Shown: in pieces, positions 52,882 through 62,719 of the stretch
Position numbering within the stretch: the first letter of the stretch is position 1
How the letters are laid out: each line of letters begins with the position of its first letter
NCBI GenBank assembly: GCA_002431395.1
Contig: DJEU01000032.1
Coordinates: forward strand, 1 to 64,000
DNA length: 64,000 bases
Direction: 5' to 3'
From: Lachnoclostridium sp. UBA5890
Lineage (GTDB): Bacteria > Bacillota > Clostridia > Lachnospirales > Lachnospiraceae
Notes under the pieces: model-generated
Told to the model about the DNA's origin: nothing
Seen by the model: the letters and a program-made list of their open reading frames with translations, nothing else
Databases searched by the model: none
Made by a program: the position numbers and the translations under genes

Positions 52882-55124
52882 TGTTTCAAAACCTTTCTAA
52901 TGTCATGAGGCTCTACCAGTGCCAGATCAAGCATCGGCAGATCATCCTCACATTGTAATTCCTGTACCTTTCCTTCTTTCTCATAGCAGAAATTATAACA
53001 ATATTCACAGATTGGTACGGAGACAAAACCATCTTTTTTCGGTGTCGTAATTTCCAGCGGCACCGGCTTTCCTCCGGTTCGAAGGCAGTTTCCGGTCTGC
53101 TGGTTTACGCAGCCTTTTGTCACCATCACGGCAAGCCTTCCGGCAGCCAAACTGACATGGTCTTCCATCCCCAACTTCTGATATACCTCTCTCGTCCGCT
53201 CATTCCACTGATACAGACGTGGTCCGGCAATCCGCGGAAGATGGTCGATTTCCAGTTGCTTTAACACCGTCAAATGCTCCAGGGACTGAATCAGAATCCC
53301 CGTCAGATTTCCTTTCTGCAGTTCCTGACCATATTGTTTCCAAATCTGCAGGAAATGTTTCCTTGCGGGGAGATCCAAGATCACCGGAAGTGAAATCATA
53401 AAGGGAAGATCTCCCATCGCATCCGCCAGTTTTTTCCAGCACTTTCCCGGGAACCATTCCAACGGAAAAACCGGTATCATCTTTGAATTTCCTTCTGTTT
53501 GAATTGATTTTACCTCAAAAATTTGTCGAAAATCTGTCACATTTACAAACAAATGTTCTTTTTTTGCTTTTTTCGATCTTGCCTGCTTTTGTGGCCGTTT
53601 TGCAGGAACTCTCCGGCGTTTTTCCAACTGCTTTTCTTTTATTTTCTGTCCGAGTTCGGCAAATCCCGCCCGGCGCAGCGCCGCGATCTGTCCGAGTGGC
53701 AGAAACGCCCCCGCTTCCACCGAAACGTCCAAAGCGGAAAAGGTAAACTCACTTTCCCCGGTCTTCTGAAGCCGCTTGCGGACATCTTCTGCGGAAACCG
53801 CTTTTCCTTTTGCCGGTTCCGCATGGATTCCGGTCACTTCGCAGGAAACCGTTCCACAGGAAAGCTGAAGGCGCATTTCTTTTCCGATTTCTGCCTGAAA
53901 TATTCCCTGAACCGGCAGCTTGTCTTCCTTCTTTTCTTGTTCCAAAGCTGCATCAATTTCCTGTAAAAGGGCCGCATTTTTTGTACGGAACACTTTCTGA
54001 CCCGGTTTTATCACGCAGCCTTTTTGATATCTCGCCGCTACCTCAGCAGGCGGAATGCAGCCGTTTTTGACCGTATATTCGTACACTTTTTCGCCCTTTG
54101 CATCACGGAATTCAAGAACGTCCTGATAAGAAATCTCCTCTGACAACCGGTACACGGCCTCTCCTTTTTTCACGCGGAGAACCGTTCCCACTTCGACACC
54201 ATAATGCCCATTTTTATCCTTATAAATAATCTCTTTTTTGTCTTTTTCAAATAAATAGCCTTTGCAGAATCCGCCACGGTTATACAGATCCATCAGTTTT
54301 TTTACATCTTTTTCCAGTTCTTTGTCATTCGGCCGGATTCCCGCTTCGTGCGCATCCGCATACATACGGTATAATCTTGCTGTCAAGGCGGCATATTCCA
54401 GCTTTTTCATGCGGCCTTCGATCTTAAATGAATCCACGCCGGCATCCATCAATTCTCCCACCTGTCCGAGCGTACACATGTCTTTCGGGCTCAGATAATA
54501 TCCGGTTTTCCCGGATGACAGCCGGTAAGGAAGGCGGCATGGCTGAGCACACATTCCACGGTTTCCGCTTCTTCCGCCGATTGACTGGCTCATCATACAC
54601 TGCCCGGAATAGCAGTAACATAAGGCACCATGAACAAACACTTCCATCTCAAGATCCGTATGTTTTCGCATCTGGGCAATCTCTCCAATGCTCAATTCTC
54701 GCGCCGGCACGACGCGGGTTACTCCATACGGTTTCCACTGGTTTGCCCCGTCTGCCGTAACAATCGTCATCTGGGTACTTGCATGGATATCCAGATCCGG
54801 AAATGCCTCATGAATAAACTGCATCACCCCGATATCCTGCACGATCACCGCATCCAATCCATTGTCATACAGCGGCAAAAGAAGATCATACAGATGGTCT
54901 TCCAATTCTTCATCTGTCAAAAGTGTATTGACAGTAAGGTATATTTTCTTGTCCCGGGCATGGGCAAAATCAAGAATATCACACAATTCTTCCACCGACG
55001 GATTATCTGCAAATGCTCTCGCAGAAAACCGCTGTGTCCCTGTATAAATTGCATCTGCCCCATGCAGCATGGCAGCATAAATCCCATCTACCGAGCCGCC
55101 CGGTGCCAATATTTCTACACTCAT
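52863..55124 (-). CDS. U32-family peptidase / RNA hydroxylation-type protein with C-terminal extension
   Basis: The 753-residue protein belongs to peptidase family U32, several members of which are linked to tRNA or rRNA hydroxylation. It has 'ILAPGGSVDGIYAAMLHGAD', the family signature 'EMEVFVHGALCYCYSGQCMM', 'NRGMCAQPCRLPY' and 'SFKIEGRMKKLEYAALTARL'. A long C-terminal half includes DUF3656-like sequence and ends in Cys-rich 'CEYCYNFCYEKEG'; the cysteines could bind an iron-sulfur cluster. The start at 55124 has GGAGAG upstream. It begins the U32-SEDS-PBP run. Confidence 0.88.
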   Translation of the reverse strand: MSVEILAPGGSVDGIYAAMLHGADAIYTGTQRFSARAFADNPSVEELCDILDFAHARDKKIYLTVNTLLTDEELEDHLYDLLLPLYDNGLDAVIVQDIGVMQFIHEAFPDLDIHASTQMTIVTADGANQWKPYGVTRVVPARELSIGEIAQMRKHTDLEMEVFVHGALCYCYSGQCMMSQSIGGRSGNRGMCAQPCRLPYRLSSGKTGYYLSPKDMCTLGQVGELMDAGVDSFKIEGRMKKLEYAALTARLYRMYADAHEAGIRPNDKELEKDVKKLMDLYNRGGFCKGYLFEKDKKEIIYKDKNGHYGVEVGTVLRVKKGEAVYRLSEEISYQDVLEFRDAKGEKVYEYTVKNGCIPPAEVAARYQKGCVIKPGQKVFRTKNAALLQEIDAALEQEKKEDKLPVQGIFQAEIGKEMRLQLSCGTVSCEVTGIHAEPAKGKAVSAEDVRKRLQKTGESEFTFSALDVSVEAGAFLPLGQIAALRRAGFAELGQKIKEKQLEKRRRVPAKRPQKQARSKKAKKEHLFVNVTDFRQIFEVKSIQTEGNSKMIPVFPLEWFPGKCWKKLADAMGDLPFMISLPVILDLPARKHFLQIWKQYGQELQKGNLTGILIQSLEHLTVLKQLEIDHLPRIAGPRLYQWNERTREVYQKLGMEDHVSLAAGRLAVMVTKGCVNQQTGNCLRTGGKPVPLEITTPKKDGFVSVPICEYCYNFCYEKEGKVQELQCEDDLPMLDLALVEPHDIRKVLKQWNFLS

Positions 55125-55205
55125 CGTTCTCTCCATTCTGAAACATCCATAGAAAGACAGACGAGAAACAAGTGTCTCCGCTGTTTCCCGTCCATTTCTC
55201 TGTTC

Positions 55206-56072
55206 TTATCTTTTTCCTTTGCGGTTTCTCGATTCCAAATCCGTAATACGGCGTTCTGCCGCTTCTAATTTGGCTTTCAATTCTCCGCGTTCGCTCTCGC
55301 CTTGCTCATATTTTTCTTTCCATTCTGCCGTTCCGTCTTCCACCTTTTTATTAATATCGGCTTTCGCTGCTTCATATTTTTTCACAAGATCGGCTTTCGC
55401 TGTCTCAAATTTTTCTTTCAATTTCTTGCCATCCTGCGTATATTTGGCTTTTGCATCTGCCAGATCTTTTTTGCTCTTTTCGCGGAGATCCGCCAGTTTT
55501 TCTTCCTGCTTATCATATTTTTCCTGCAGCGATTTTTCTTTTTTCGCAGCTTCTTCCACTTCCTTTTTCAGCTGCTCGATTTCTTCGTTCGCTGCCTCTA
55601 ACTTCGTCTTTGTTGAAGTTTTTTCTGCTTCGCTTTCGGATATCTTTTTCTCCGCCTCGTTTGCTTTGGAAACATTTTCCTGATTGATGACATTAAGTTC
55701 CACTACTTTTTTCTCGGACGTCTCTAATGTCTTACGAAGTTCCTCAATCTGCTGTTTCAGGTCCGCTTCTGCCGTCTCCTGCTCCAAAATCTTATGCTTC
55801 ATCTCAAGAACCATCTTGTCCTTGCGCTCATTGTCTTTCATCACAGACTTGACATCGCGGTCCACCTTAAAATAATCATCTGCAATATTGATCGCCAATA
55901 AAATATTTTTCAGATCAATATCCATATTGGCATAATATTCTTTTTTCTGAAATTCCGAAAGTTTGCTGTTAATATACGTAGCCACTTTCTGGATATAATC
56001 TGCGCTTTCAAATCCACAGAGTGTATATTTACGACCATTGATCAATACATCTACATCATTTTTACTTTTCAT
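55206..56072 (-). CDS. zapA: ZapA-domain protein with long coiled-coil extension
   Basis: The 288-residue protein begins with a ZapA domain ('DVLINGRKYTLCGFESADY', 'YINSKLSEF', 'ILLAINIADDYFKVD', residues 1-90), which in other bacteria bundles FtsZ at the division site. The remaining 200 residues are an almost unbroken Lys/Glu/Ala coiled coil from 'KDKMVLEMKHKILEQE' to 'RITDLESRNRKGKR'. Typical ZapA is about 90-110 residues; extended forms occur in clostridia. The gene stands alone between HAD and U32 genes. Confidence 0.82.
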   Translation of the reverse strand: MKSKNDVDVLINGRKYTLCGFESADYIQKVATYINSKLSEFQKKEYYANMDIDLKNILLAINIADDYFKVDRDVKSVMKDNERKDKMVLEMKHKILEQETAEADLKQQIEELRKTLETSEKKVVELNVINQENVSKANEAEKKISESEAEKTSTKTKLEAANEEIEQLKKEVEEAAKKEKSLQEKYDKQEEKLADLREKSKKDLADAKAKYTQDGKKLKEKFETAKADLVKKYEAAKADINKKVEDGTAEWKEKYEQGESERGELKAKLEAAERRITDLESRNRKGKR

Positions 56073-56170
56073 GCCAGTCCCCGTTCCTTTATCTTTACCA
56101 ATAAATGGCAGTTTTTTAAAACTATCTCTATCTAATTCTACACGAAATTCTGCATTCCGTCAAGATTGAA

Positions 56171-56836
56171 CTACAGCCGGTTGAGAAAACTTGACGGCTC
56201 CAGCAGTTCTTTAAATTCCACGATATGATAGTCGGCTTTTTTCGTATTCTCTTCCCACTCTGCCTGCGCTGCCGGATCGTATACCGCAACCGTCCGGAAT
56301 CCCCCGGTTCGTGCAGCTTCGATTCCTTTCGTAATGTCTTCAAATACAAGACACTGTTCCGGCCGACAGTTCATTTTCTCTGCCGCTTTTATGTAAATGT
56401 CCGGAAATCCCTTGCCCCGCTCTACTTCGGAGGTTTCCGTAACCGCTTCAAAATATTCAAATACACCGTTTCGGCGGAGACAGGGTTCAAATAAGGTGCG
56501 GTACGAAGCCGTCGCCACGCCCAGATGAATACCCTGCTGTTTCATCCATTCCAGCACTTCCCGCACATAGGGTTTGATCTGAACCCTCTCGTGGTACATC
56601 TGTGCTGCCATGCGGTCCCATTCCGCGATCACATCCTCCACCTTTTCCTCTAAGGCAAACCGCTTTATCGTGTATTCTGCCGTCTCATGGAATCCCATCG
56701 CGGCAATGGCCTTCGGATAATCTGCCGGGACATCAAACCCACGTTTTCCCAGAAAATCGATATCCACCTGATTCCAGACCCACATGGAATCTAACAGCGT
56801 TCCATCCAGATCAAATATTGCACCTTTTATCTCCAT
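56171..56836 (-). CDS. HAD-family hydrolase (beta-phosphoglucomutase-like)
   Basis: The 221-residue protein shows HAD motif I 'AIFDLDGTLLDSMWVWNQV', motif II Thr/Ser in 'HLGVATASYRTLFEP', the Lys of 'VERGKGFPDIYIKAAEKM' and motif III 'CLVFEDITKGIEAARTGGFR'. The C1 cap is of the beta-phosphoglucomutase type. It lies three bases after the SGNH hydrolase gene. It could act on a sugar phosphate; no substrate is evident. Confidence 0.9.
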   Translation of the reverse strand: MEIKGAIFDLDGTLLDSMWVWNQVDIDFLGKRGFDVPADYPKAIAAMGFHETAEYTIKRFALEEKVEDVIAEWDRMAAQMYHERVQIKPYVREVLEWMKQQGIHLGVATASYRTLFEPCLRRNGVFEYFEAVTETSEVERGKGFPDIYIKAAEKMNCRPEQCLVFEDITKGIEAARTGGFRTVAVYDPAAQAEWEENTKKADYHIVEFKELLEPSSFLNRL

Positions 56837-56839
56837 TTT

Positions 56840-57694
56840 TCATTGTATCCTTTCAAAAAATCCGTCTTTATCAAGATCCCCGATCACTTCCTCGGCAATC
56901 CGCGCATGTCCGGTCTTATTCGGGTGCGGGTCAATGCCACGCAGCGAGATCATGCGGTTGACACACACTTCCCGGCTTTCTGCAAAAGCGGAACTCACAT
57001 CCGCTATCCGAACTCTTGACGTTCCTTTTATTGTACCCGAATTTGCAAAAACTTGCAAGGTCTCAATCTCTTCATAACTATTGTTTAATCTTCCAATGTA
57101 CTGGCTTGCGATACTTTTGATATTGATCCCAAAGACCTCATCCATCGTAAATGACACGTCATCGCAGGGATTGTAAATATTATTCATAACAATTTCTGCC
57201 TTCGGTGCCCTTTTTTCGATTTCTTCTACCAGCCGAGGCAGCGTCACTCGAAACTCCGCACATGCTTTGGAAAACAGCACATCGCCCTCTTTTTTTAGTT
57301 TTTCCACATCCGGGCTTTGGGATAAATACTGCATCAGGTCATTGGAGCCGATCGATACCGTAACCAGATCCGCCTCTTTCAGCGCTTCATTGTATTCTTC
57401 ATAATGCGAATTGGAAGGATCGGTAAGACGCTCTAACAATTCTTTGCTCTTTAATCCATTTTCCCCGAAATTCCACGCATACACTCCTTCGCAGACCGAT
57501 TCCAGTTTTTTCTGTACCAGAGCGACATAACTGTCATTTTGCACATCTTTCAGACCATATCCCCCGGCGATACTGTCTCCCAGTGCTACATACTGTACAA
57601 TTTTTTCCTCACAGTCACCGGTAGAAAGTTCTTTTCCGAACAAAAGAAAAAGCAGGCAAATACCAGCTGCAATGATCAGACGAATCCATTTCAC
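56840..57694 (-). CDS. SGNH/GDSL-family hydrolase, membrane-anchored or secreted
   Basis: The 284-residue protein has an N-terminal hydrophobic segment ('LIIAAGICLLFLLFG') and an SGNH fold: Ser in 'YVALGDSIAGGYGL', Gly block, Asn in 'VTVSIGSNDLMQYL' and Asp/His in 'DPHPNKTGHARIAEEV'. It likely cleaves ester groups from cell envelope polymers or lipids outside the membrane. It shares an operon with the HAD gene. Confidence 0.9.
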   Translation of the reverse strand: MKWIRLIIAAGICLLFLLFGKELSTGDCEEKIVQYVALGDSIAGGYGLKDVQNDSYVALVQKKLESVCEGVYAWNFGENGLKSKELLERLTDPSNSHYEEYNEALKEADLVTVSIGSNDLMQYLSQSPDVEKLKKEGDVLFSKACAEFRVTLPRLVEEIEKRAPKAEIVMNNIYNPCDDVSFTMDEVFGINIKSIASQYIGRLNNSYEEIETLQVFANSGTIKGTSRVRIADVSSAFAESREVCVNRMISLRGIDPHPNKTGHARIAEEVIGDLDKDGFFERIQ

Positions 57695-57799
57695 GAACCT
57701 TCCCCCTTTCCTGTAAGTAGTTTAACAGGGGTTAGTATCTCCGCTTACGGATTCTTTTATTCAAGATTGCTTCTTGCATTTCCTGCTTTTTTCTACCAG

Positions 57800-59560
57800 T
57801 TACGGCAGCATATATTTTTGTTTATACAACTCATATCTTGCATTAAACCAGGAATCTTTTCCCTTGTCTAACGTATCCAGATATTCATGGGTGTCAAAGG
57901 CTTCTTCTTCGCTCTGGATCACACACACGCCAATGTTCGAGCAATGATCTGCCACACGTTCAAAATTGGTTACCAGATCATTTAACACCAGCCCGGCATC
58001 CATCGTACATTTTCCCTTTTCCAGACGTTTGATATGACGTTTTTTTACTTTTTTTGTCAATCTATCCACAACTTCTTCCATCGGTTCGATCTCTCTTGCC
58101 TGCTCGGAGTCTTCTTCCAAGAACACCGTTACCGACAGATTTAATATATCCTGAATGATCTTTTCAAATACATCCAATTCTTCTTTTGCTTTGTCGGAAA
58201 AGACTATTTCTTTTTCTTTTATCTTTCTCGCAGACTCTTCGATGTTCATCGCATGATCGGAAATTCTCTCAAAATCACTGATGGAATGCAAAATCATGGA
58301 TAACGTTTCCGCATCCTGCTGCGATAAATTTTTTGAACTCAATTTCACGAGATAGCTTCCCAGTTCATCTTCATAATGATCGACTTCTTCTTCCTTCTGA
58401 TATACTTTTCTCGCGGTCTTTTCATCGTATTCATCAAGAAGGCTCATCGCATCAAAAAAGCCCTGTTTGGCAGTTTCCGCCATTGTCATTGCCACTTTTT
58501 TACAGCGTTCCATGGCAAATGCCGGCTGCTCCAAAAAACGCTCATCAAGAAGTGTTCCCATTTCTTTCTGCTGTTTCTCTTCTTCCGTCTCCGGAATACT
58601 GAGATAGGCCAGTTTTTCAAGGCCGCGTGAAAATGGAAGCAGTAATAATGTTGCCACTACATTAAAAATACTGTGGATTACAGCAATTCCCATCGGACCA
58701 GCCGTATCTTCTACAAATCCAAATGGAACAATGGCATGAACGCTGTAAAAAACTACCATAAAGACTACGGTTCCGATCACATTAAAATACAAATGCACCA
58801 GTGCCGCACGCCGCGCACTCCGGTTTGCTCCTACACTTGACAAAAGAGCTGTCACGCAGGTTCCGATGTTCTGTCCCATAATGATTGGAAAGGCAGTTCC
58901 ATAGGTAATCGCACCGGTTGCACATAACGCCTGCAGAATACCGACAGACGCCGAAGAACTCTGGATCACGGCCGTCAGCACAAGTCCCGCAAGCATTCCT
59001 AGGATTGGGTTACTGAACATGGTAAGAATGCCTGTAAATTCCGGCACATCCGCAAGAGGTGCCACGGCACCGCTCATCGTCTCCATTCCAAACATCAAAA
59101 TGGCGAACCCCACTAAGATCATACCGATATCTTTCTTTTTCTGGTTATTGATAAACATGATAAAAATGATACCTATAACCGCAAGAACCGGCGAAAAATT
59201 CGATGGTTTCAAAAACTGCATCCAAAAATTGTCACTCTCAATCCCGGACAAACTTAAGATCCACGATGTGATCGTCGTACCGATATTGGCACCCATGATA
59301 ATTCCGATCGCCTGTGACAGCTTCATAATACCGGAATTCACAAAGCCAACGACCATAACCGTCGTTGCCGATGACGACTGAATTACTGCCGTCACAAGTG
59401 CACCAAGGCACACGGCACGGATCGGACTAGATGTCAGTTTTTCCAAAATCCTCTCTAATTTTCCTCCTGAAACTTTTGTCAGTCCCTCGCCCATTGTATT
59501 CATTCCATACAAAAACAAGGCAAGGCCGCCAAGCATGGATAATACTCTGAAAATGTCCAT
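57800..59560 (-). CDS. Na/Pi cotransporter family protein with C-terminal PhoU domain
   Basis: The 586-residue protein has two inverted NptA-type repeats with the signature QSSSA ('VIQSSSATTVMVVGFV' and 'VIQSSSASVGILQAL') in the first 330 residues and a cytosolic PhoU-like helical domain in the last 200 ('YLVKLSSKNLSQQDAETLSM'). It probably imports phosphate with sodium. It is a single-gene unit. The PhoU fusion is common in this subfamily. Confidence 0.92.
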   Translation of the reverse strand: MDIFRVLSMLGGLALFLYGMNTMGEGLTKVSGGKLERILEKLTSSPIRAVCLGALVTAVIQSSSATTVMVVGFVNSGIMKLSQAIGIIMGANIGTTITSWILSLSGIESDNFWMQFLKPSNFSPVLAVIGIIFIMFINNQKKKDIGMILVGFAILMFGMETMSGAVAPLADVPEFTGILTMFSNPILGMLAGLVLTAVIQSSSASVGILQALCATGAITYGTAFPIIMGQNIGTCVTALLSSVGANRSARRAALVHLYFNVIGTVVFMVVFYSVHAIVPFGFVEDTAGPMGIAVIHSIFNVVATLLLLPFSRGLEKLAYLSIPETEEEKQQKEMGTLLDERFLEQPAFAMERCKKVAMTMAETAKQGFFDAMSLLDEYDEKTARKVYQKEEEVDHYEDELGSYLVKLSSKNLSQQDAETLSMILHSISDFERISDHAMNIEESARKIKEKEIVFSDKAKEELDVFEKIIQDILNLSVTVFLEEDSEQAREIEPMEEVVDRLTKKVKKRHIKRLEKGKCTMDAGLVLNDLVTNFERVADHCSNIGVCVIQSEEEAFDTHEYLDTLDKGKDSWFNARYELYKQKYMLP

Positions 59561-59666
59561 GGGGTTCTCCTTTCAAATCACGTATTTTACATATTTTTCA
59601 CACTTCTTCATGATAGTATACCATTGTAAAATGCAAATATACCTTATGTAAAATCTATGTAAAATC

Positions 59667-60956
59667 TCATTCTCCCATGATTTGATAGAATTCCTTCATA
59701 AAAGAAAGAGAACCAAAGCAGACCGCGATCGTGTCTTCTTCCAATGTTTGTAATTTTTTTACTTCTTCCACTGCTTCTGCAAGGGATGTACAGGACCGGC
59801 TCGCCATACCAAAAGAGGCAAGTTCTTCTGCCAGACTTTCAGCGGAAAGTCCCCTCGGTCCGGGTGCCTGAATGGTAAAGATCTTCTGAAACCGGCTGTC
59901 TTCCGCTAATTTCCGACACATCTTACGATGATCCTTATCGGCAAATACCCCCATGATCCCGATCCGTTTTTTGTCCGGATACATCTGTCGGAGCGATGCC
60001 AGCAGACTTTCCATCCCCTGCGGATTGTGTGCCCCGTCTGCGATCCATACCGGTTCTTTTTTCACGTAATCAAACCGTCCCTGCCACCTTGCTTCTGCCA
60101 TTCCTTTGCGAATGATCTCCAGCGGCAGTGGTTCCAACACCTGCAGGGCAAGAAGCGCAAGGCACGCATTTTCGACTTGATACTGCCCGCACATCCGAAT
60201 GGTATATGTTTCGCCCCGATAACAGAACTTCGTCTCTCCCGCCTCGCAGGAAAGACCGCTGATATCGTTTCGATCCAGAACATAAAGAGGGGCTTTTTTC
60301 TCCTCACAGCGGTTTTGAATGACACGAAGTGCTTCCGGCGATTCCTGTACGGTCACAACCGGCGCTGCATTCGTAATGATCCCGGCTTTCTGCACTGCAA
60401 TCTCTTCGATCGTATCTCCCAAAAATTTTTGGTGATCCATCGCAATGGTCGTAATGACATTCATTTTTACATTTTTTACCACATTCGTGGCATCCAATGC
60501 CCCTCCCATACCGGTTTCCAGTACGACAAGGTCACATTTCCACTCCGAAAAGGCCAAAAAAGCAAGCGCCGTTTCAATCTCAAAATCGGTCGGAATCGGC
60601 TGTCCTTTCTCTTTCATCCGGTGAATGGCTTCTCCGATCCGCACATACCAGGCTTCGTATTCCTTCTCCGTGATATAGTGAGTTTCCTCCCCTTGATTCC
60701 ATTGTATTGTTTCGTTTTTCGAAAAAAGAGCGGGTGAAAAATATCGTCCTATTTTTCGTCCGCTCTGTGCCAATACGTTTGTTATAAATGTTCCCGTAGA
60801 GCCCTTTCCGTTCGTCCCTGCCAGATGGATAAAAGAACACGCATCTTGAGGATTCCCTATCTTAGAAAGCAGGAGGGAAATAGTCTCCAAACCGGGTTGT
60901 ATGGCGGCACCGGTCTGTACCGCCTGAATATATTGTCTCGTTTCTTTATAATTCAT
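59667..60956 (-). CDS. folC: Folylpolyglutamate synthase/dihydrofolate synthase
   Basis: The 429-residue Mur-ligase-type enzyme adds glutamate to folates. It shows the P-loop 'LAGTNGKGSTGTFITNVLAQ', 'LVVLETGMGGALDATNVV', 'WQGRFDYVKKEPVWIADGAH' and 'AHNPQGMESL'. It lies 23 bases after the ABC ATPase gene and may be co-transcribed with the importer. Whether it also has dihydrofolate synthase activity is not visible. Confidence 0.95.
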   Translation of the reverse strand: MNYKETRQYIQAVQTGAAIQPGLETISLLLSKIGNPQDACSFIHLAGTNGKGSTGTFITNVLAQSGRKIGRYFSPALFSKNETIQWNQGEETHYITEKEYEAWYVRIGEAIHRMKEKGQPIPTDFEIETALAFLAFSEWKCDLVVLETGMGGALDATNVVKNVKMNVITTIAMDHQKFLGDTIEEIAVQKAGIITNAAPVVTVQESPEALRVIQNRCEEKKAPLYVLDRNDISGLSCEAGETKFCYRGETYTIRMCGQYQVENACLALLALQVLEPLPLEIIRKGMAEARWQGRFDYVKKEPVWIADGAHNPQGMESLLASLRQMYPDKKRIGIMGVFADKDHRKMCRKLAEDSRFQKIFTIQAPGPRGLSAESLAEELASFGMASRSCTSLAEAVEEVKKLQTLEEDTIAVCFGSLSFMKEFYQIMGE

Positions 60957-60979
60957 AACAACCTCGATCCGAAAAGGAA

Positions 60980-61774
60980 TTAAGAAAGCAAGGTACGATC
61001 GTTCGCAAAATCTTCTCCGCTCGCCTGTGCAAACTGATGAAGAAGATCGTCTACGGTCAGCTTTTTCTTTTCTTCCCCTTCGATATCTAAAATAACTTTT
61101 CCATTATTTAACATAATCAAACGATTTCCGTTTGCGATCGCATCACGCATATTGTGTGTGATCATCAATGTCGTCAAATGGTCTTTGTTTACGATGTTAT
61201 TCGTCGCCTGCAGCACTTTAGCTGCCGTCTTAGGGTCCAATGCTGCGGTATGCTCATCCAACAGCAAAAGACGTGGCTTTTTCAATGCTGCCATCAACAG
61301 GGTAACTGCCTGTCTCTGTCCTCCGGAAAGCAGTCCGACTTTCGATGTCAAACGGTCTTCCAAACCAAGATCCAGAACCTTTAACATCTCGCGGAACTGA
61401 TTCCGCTCCTTCTGGGTAATTCCGATGCGCAGTCCTCTGCTTTTTCCTCGGCGCATAGCAAGTGCCATATTTTCGTCAATTCCCATCGTCGCAGCCGTTC
61501 CCATCATCGGATCCTGAAATACACGGCCAAGATAAGCAGCTCGCTTATGTTCCGGCACTTTGGTAACATCTTTTCCATCGATGATGATCTGTCCTTCATC
61601 GACAAACCATACTCCGGCAAGCGCATTTAAAAGTGTCGATTTTCCGGCACCATTTCCACCGATCACGGTGACAAAATCGCCTTCTTTGAGTTTTAAAGAG
61701 AGTCCGTCAAGGGCAAGTTTTTCATTGACGGTTCCCGGATTAAATGTCTTGTAAATATTATTTACTTCCAACAT
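60980..61774 (-). CDS. ABC importer ATPase (TrpZ-like)
   Basis: The 264-residue ATPase has Walker A 'GGNGAGKSTLLNALAGV', signature 'LLSGGQRQAVTLLMAA' and Walker B 'LLLLDEHTAALDP'. The histidine after 'DE' in place of proline is typical of this group. It overlaps the permease by 17 bases and with it and the lipoprotein forms the importer often called TrpXYZ in streptococci, thought to move an aromatic amino acid. Confidence 0.88.
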   Translation of the reverse strand: MLEVNNIYKTFNPGTVNEKLALDGLSLKLKEGDFVTVIGGNGAGKSTLLNALAGVWFVDEGQIIIDGKDVTKVPEHKRAAYLGRVFQDPMMGTAATMGIDENMALAMRRGKSRGLRIGITQKERNQFREMLKVLDLGLEDRLTSKVGLLSGGQRQAVTLLMAALKKPRLLLLDEHTAALDPKTAAKVLQATNNIVNKDHLTTLMITHNMRDAIANGNRLIMLNNGKVILDIEGEEKKKLTVDDLLHQFAQASGEDFANDRTLLS

Positions 61775-62693
61775 TTTGAACCCCTCCTCTCTTTACCGGT
61801 TTTACAATATACTTCTTTTTCCAGTATGGCAGTGCAAGGAACAATGCCACAACAAGAGCAGAAAGAAGTTTGAGAAGGTCGGTATCCAGACCAAACCAGA
61901 TAACTACCTGCAGTACCGCATAGTAAATCACGGCACCCAGTACAACACTGAGCAGTTTTAATGCAAAATTATGGAATAATTTCTCAAATACCACTTTTCC
62001 AATGATAACAGCGGCAAGACCGATTACGATCGCACCACGTCCCATATTGATATCTGCAAATCCCTGATACTGGGAACAAAGCGCACCTGCAAGTGCTACC
62101 AGTCCATTGGAGATCATCAGACCAAGTACGATATTAAAATTCGTATTGATTCCCTGCGCACGGCTCATGTTTGGATTACATCCCGTCGCACGAAGAGAAC
62201 ATCCAAGTTCTGTTCCAAAGAACCAGTACAAGACCCCGATAATTACGATACAGAAGATCGCTACCACAAAAATTGAATTCTGGTAAAATGGTACATTTTT
62301 TACATTTCGAAGTGACACAAGCAGATCATAATTCATTACACTGATCGCCTGATTGGCACGTCCCATGATCTTCAAGTTGATCGAGTACAATGCCAGCTGT
62401 GTCAAAATACCGGCAAGGATTGCCGGAATTCCCATAAAGGTATGAAAAATTCCGGTAACCAGTCCGGCGAGCATTCCGGCAATGAACGCTGCCAGTAAAC
62501 TTACCCACACATTATATCCATTCAGCATCATCATGATACTGACTGCTCCGCCGGTACACATGGAACCGTCTACCGTCAGATCCGCTACATCCAGGATTTT
62601 GTATGTAATATAAACTCCGATCGCCATAATTCCCCAGATCAGTCCCTGTGCGACTGCTCCGGGCATGGCACTAAATAACACTGAAATATCCAA
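61758..62693 (-). CDS. ABC importer permease (TrpY-like, LivH/RbsC fold)
   Basis: The 311-residue membrane protein has about eight to ten helices in the BPD_transp_2 fold: 'QGLIWGIMAIGVYITYKIL', 'ADLTVDGSMCTGGAVSIMMM', 'FHTFMGIPAILAGILTQL' and 'IGLAAVIIGKVVFEKL'. It starts 27 bases after the binding protein gene. Substrate is inferred from the partner. Confidence 0.88.
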   Translation of the reverse strand: MDISVLFSAMPGAVAQGLIWGIMAIGVYITYKILDVADLTVDGSMCTGGAVSIMMMLNGYNVWVSLLAAFIAGMLAGLVTGIFHTFMGIPAILAGILTQLALYSINLKIMGRANQAISVMNYDLLVSLRNVKNVPFYQNSIFVVAIFCIVIIGVLYWFFGTELGCSLRATGCNPNMSRAQGINTNFNIVLGLMISNGLVALAGALCSQYQGFADINMGRGAIVIGLAAVIIGKVVFEKLFHNFALKLLSVVLGAVIYYAVLQVVIWFGLDTDLLKLLSALVVALFLALPYWKKKYIVKPVKRGGVQNVGSK

Positions 62694-62719
62694 AAAACCT
62701 TACCTCCATATTCGTCAGC

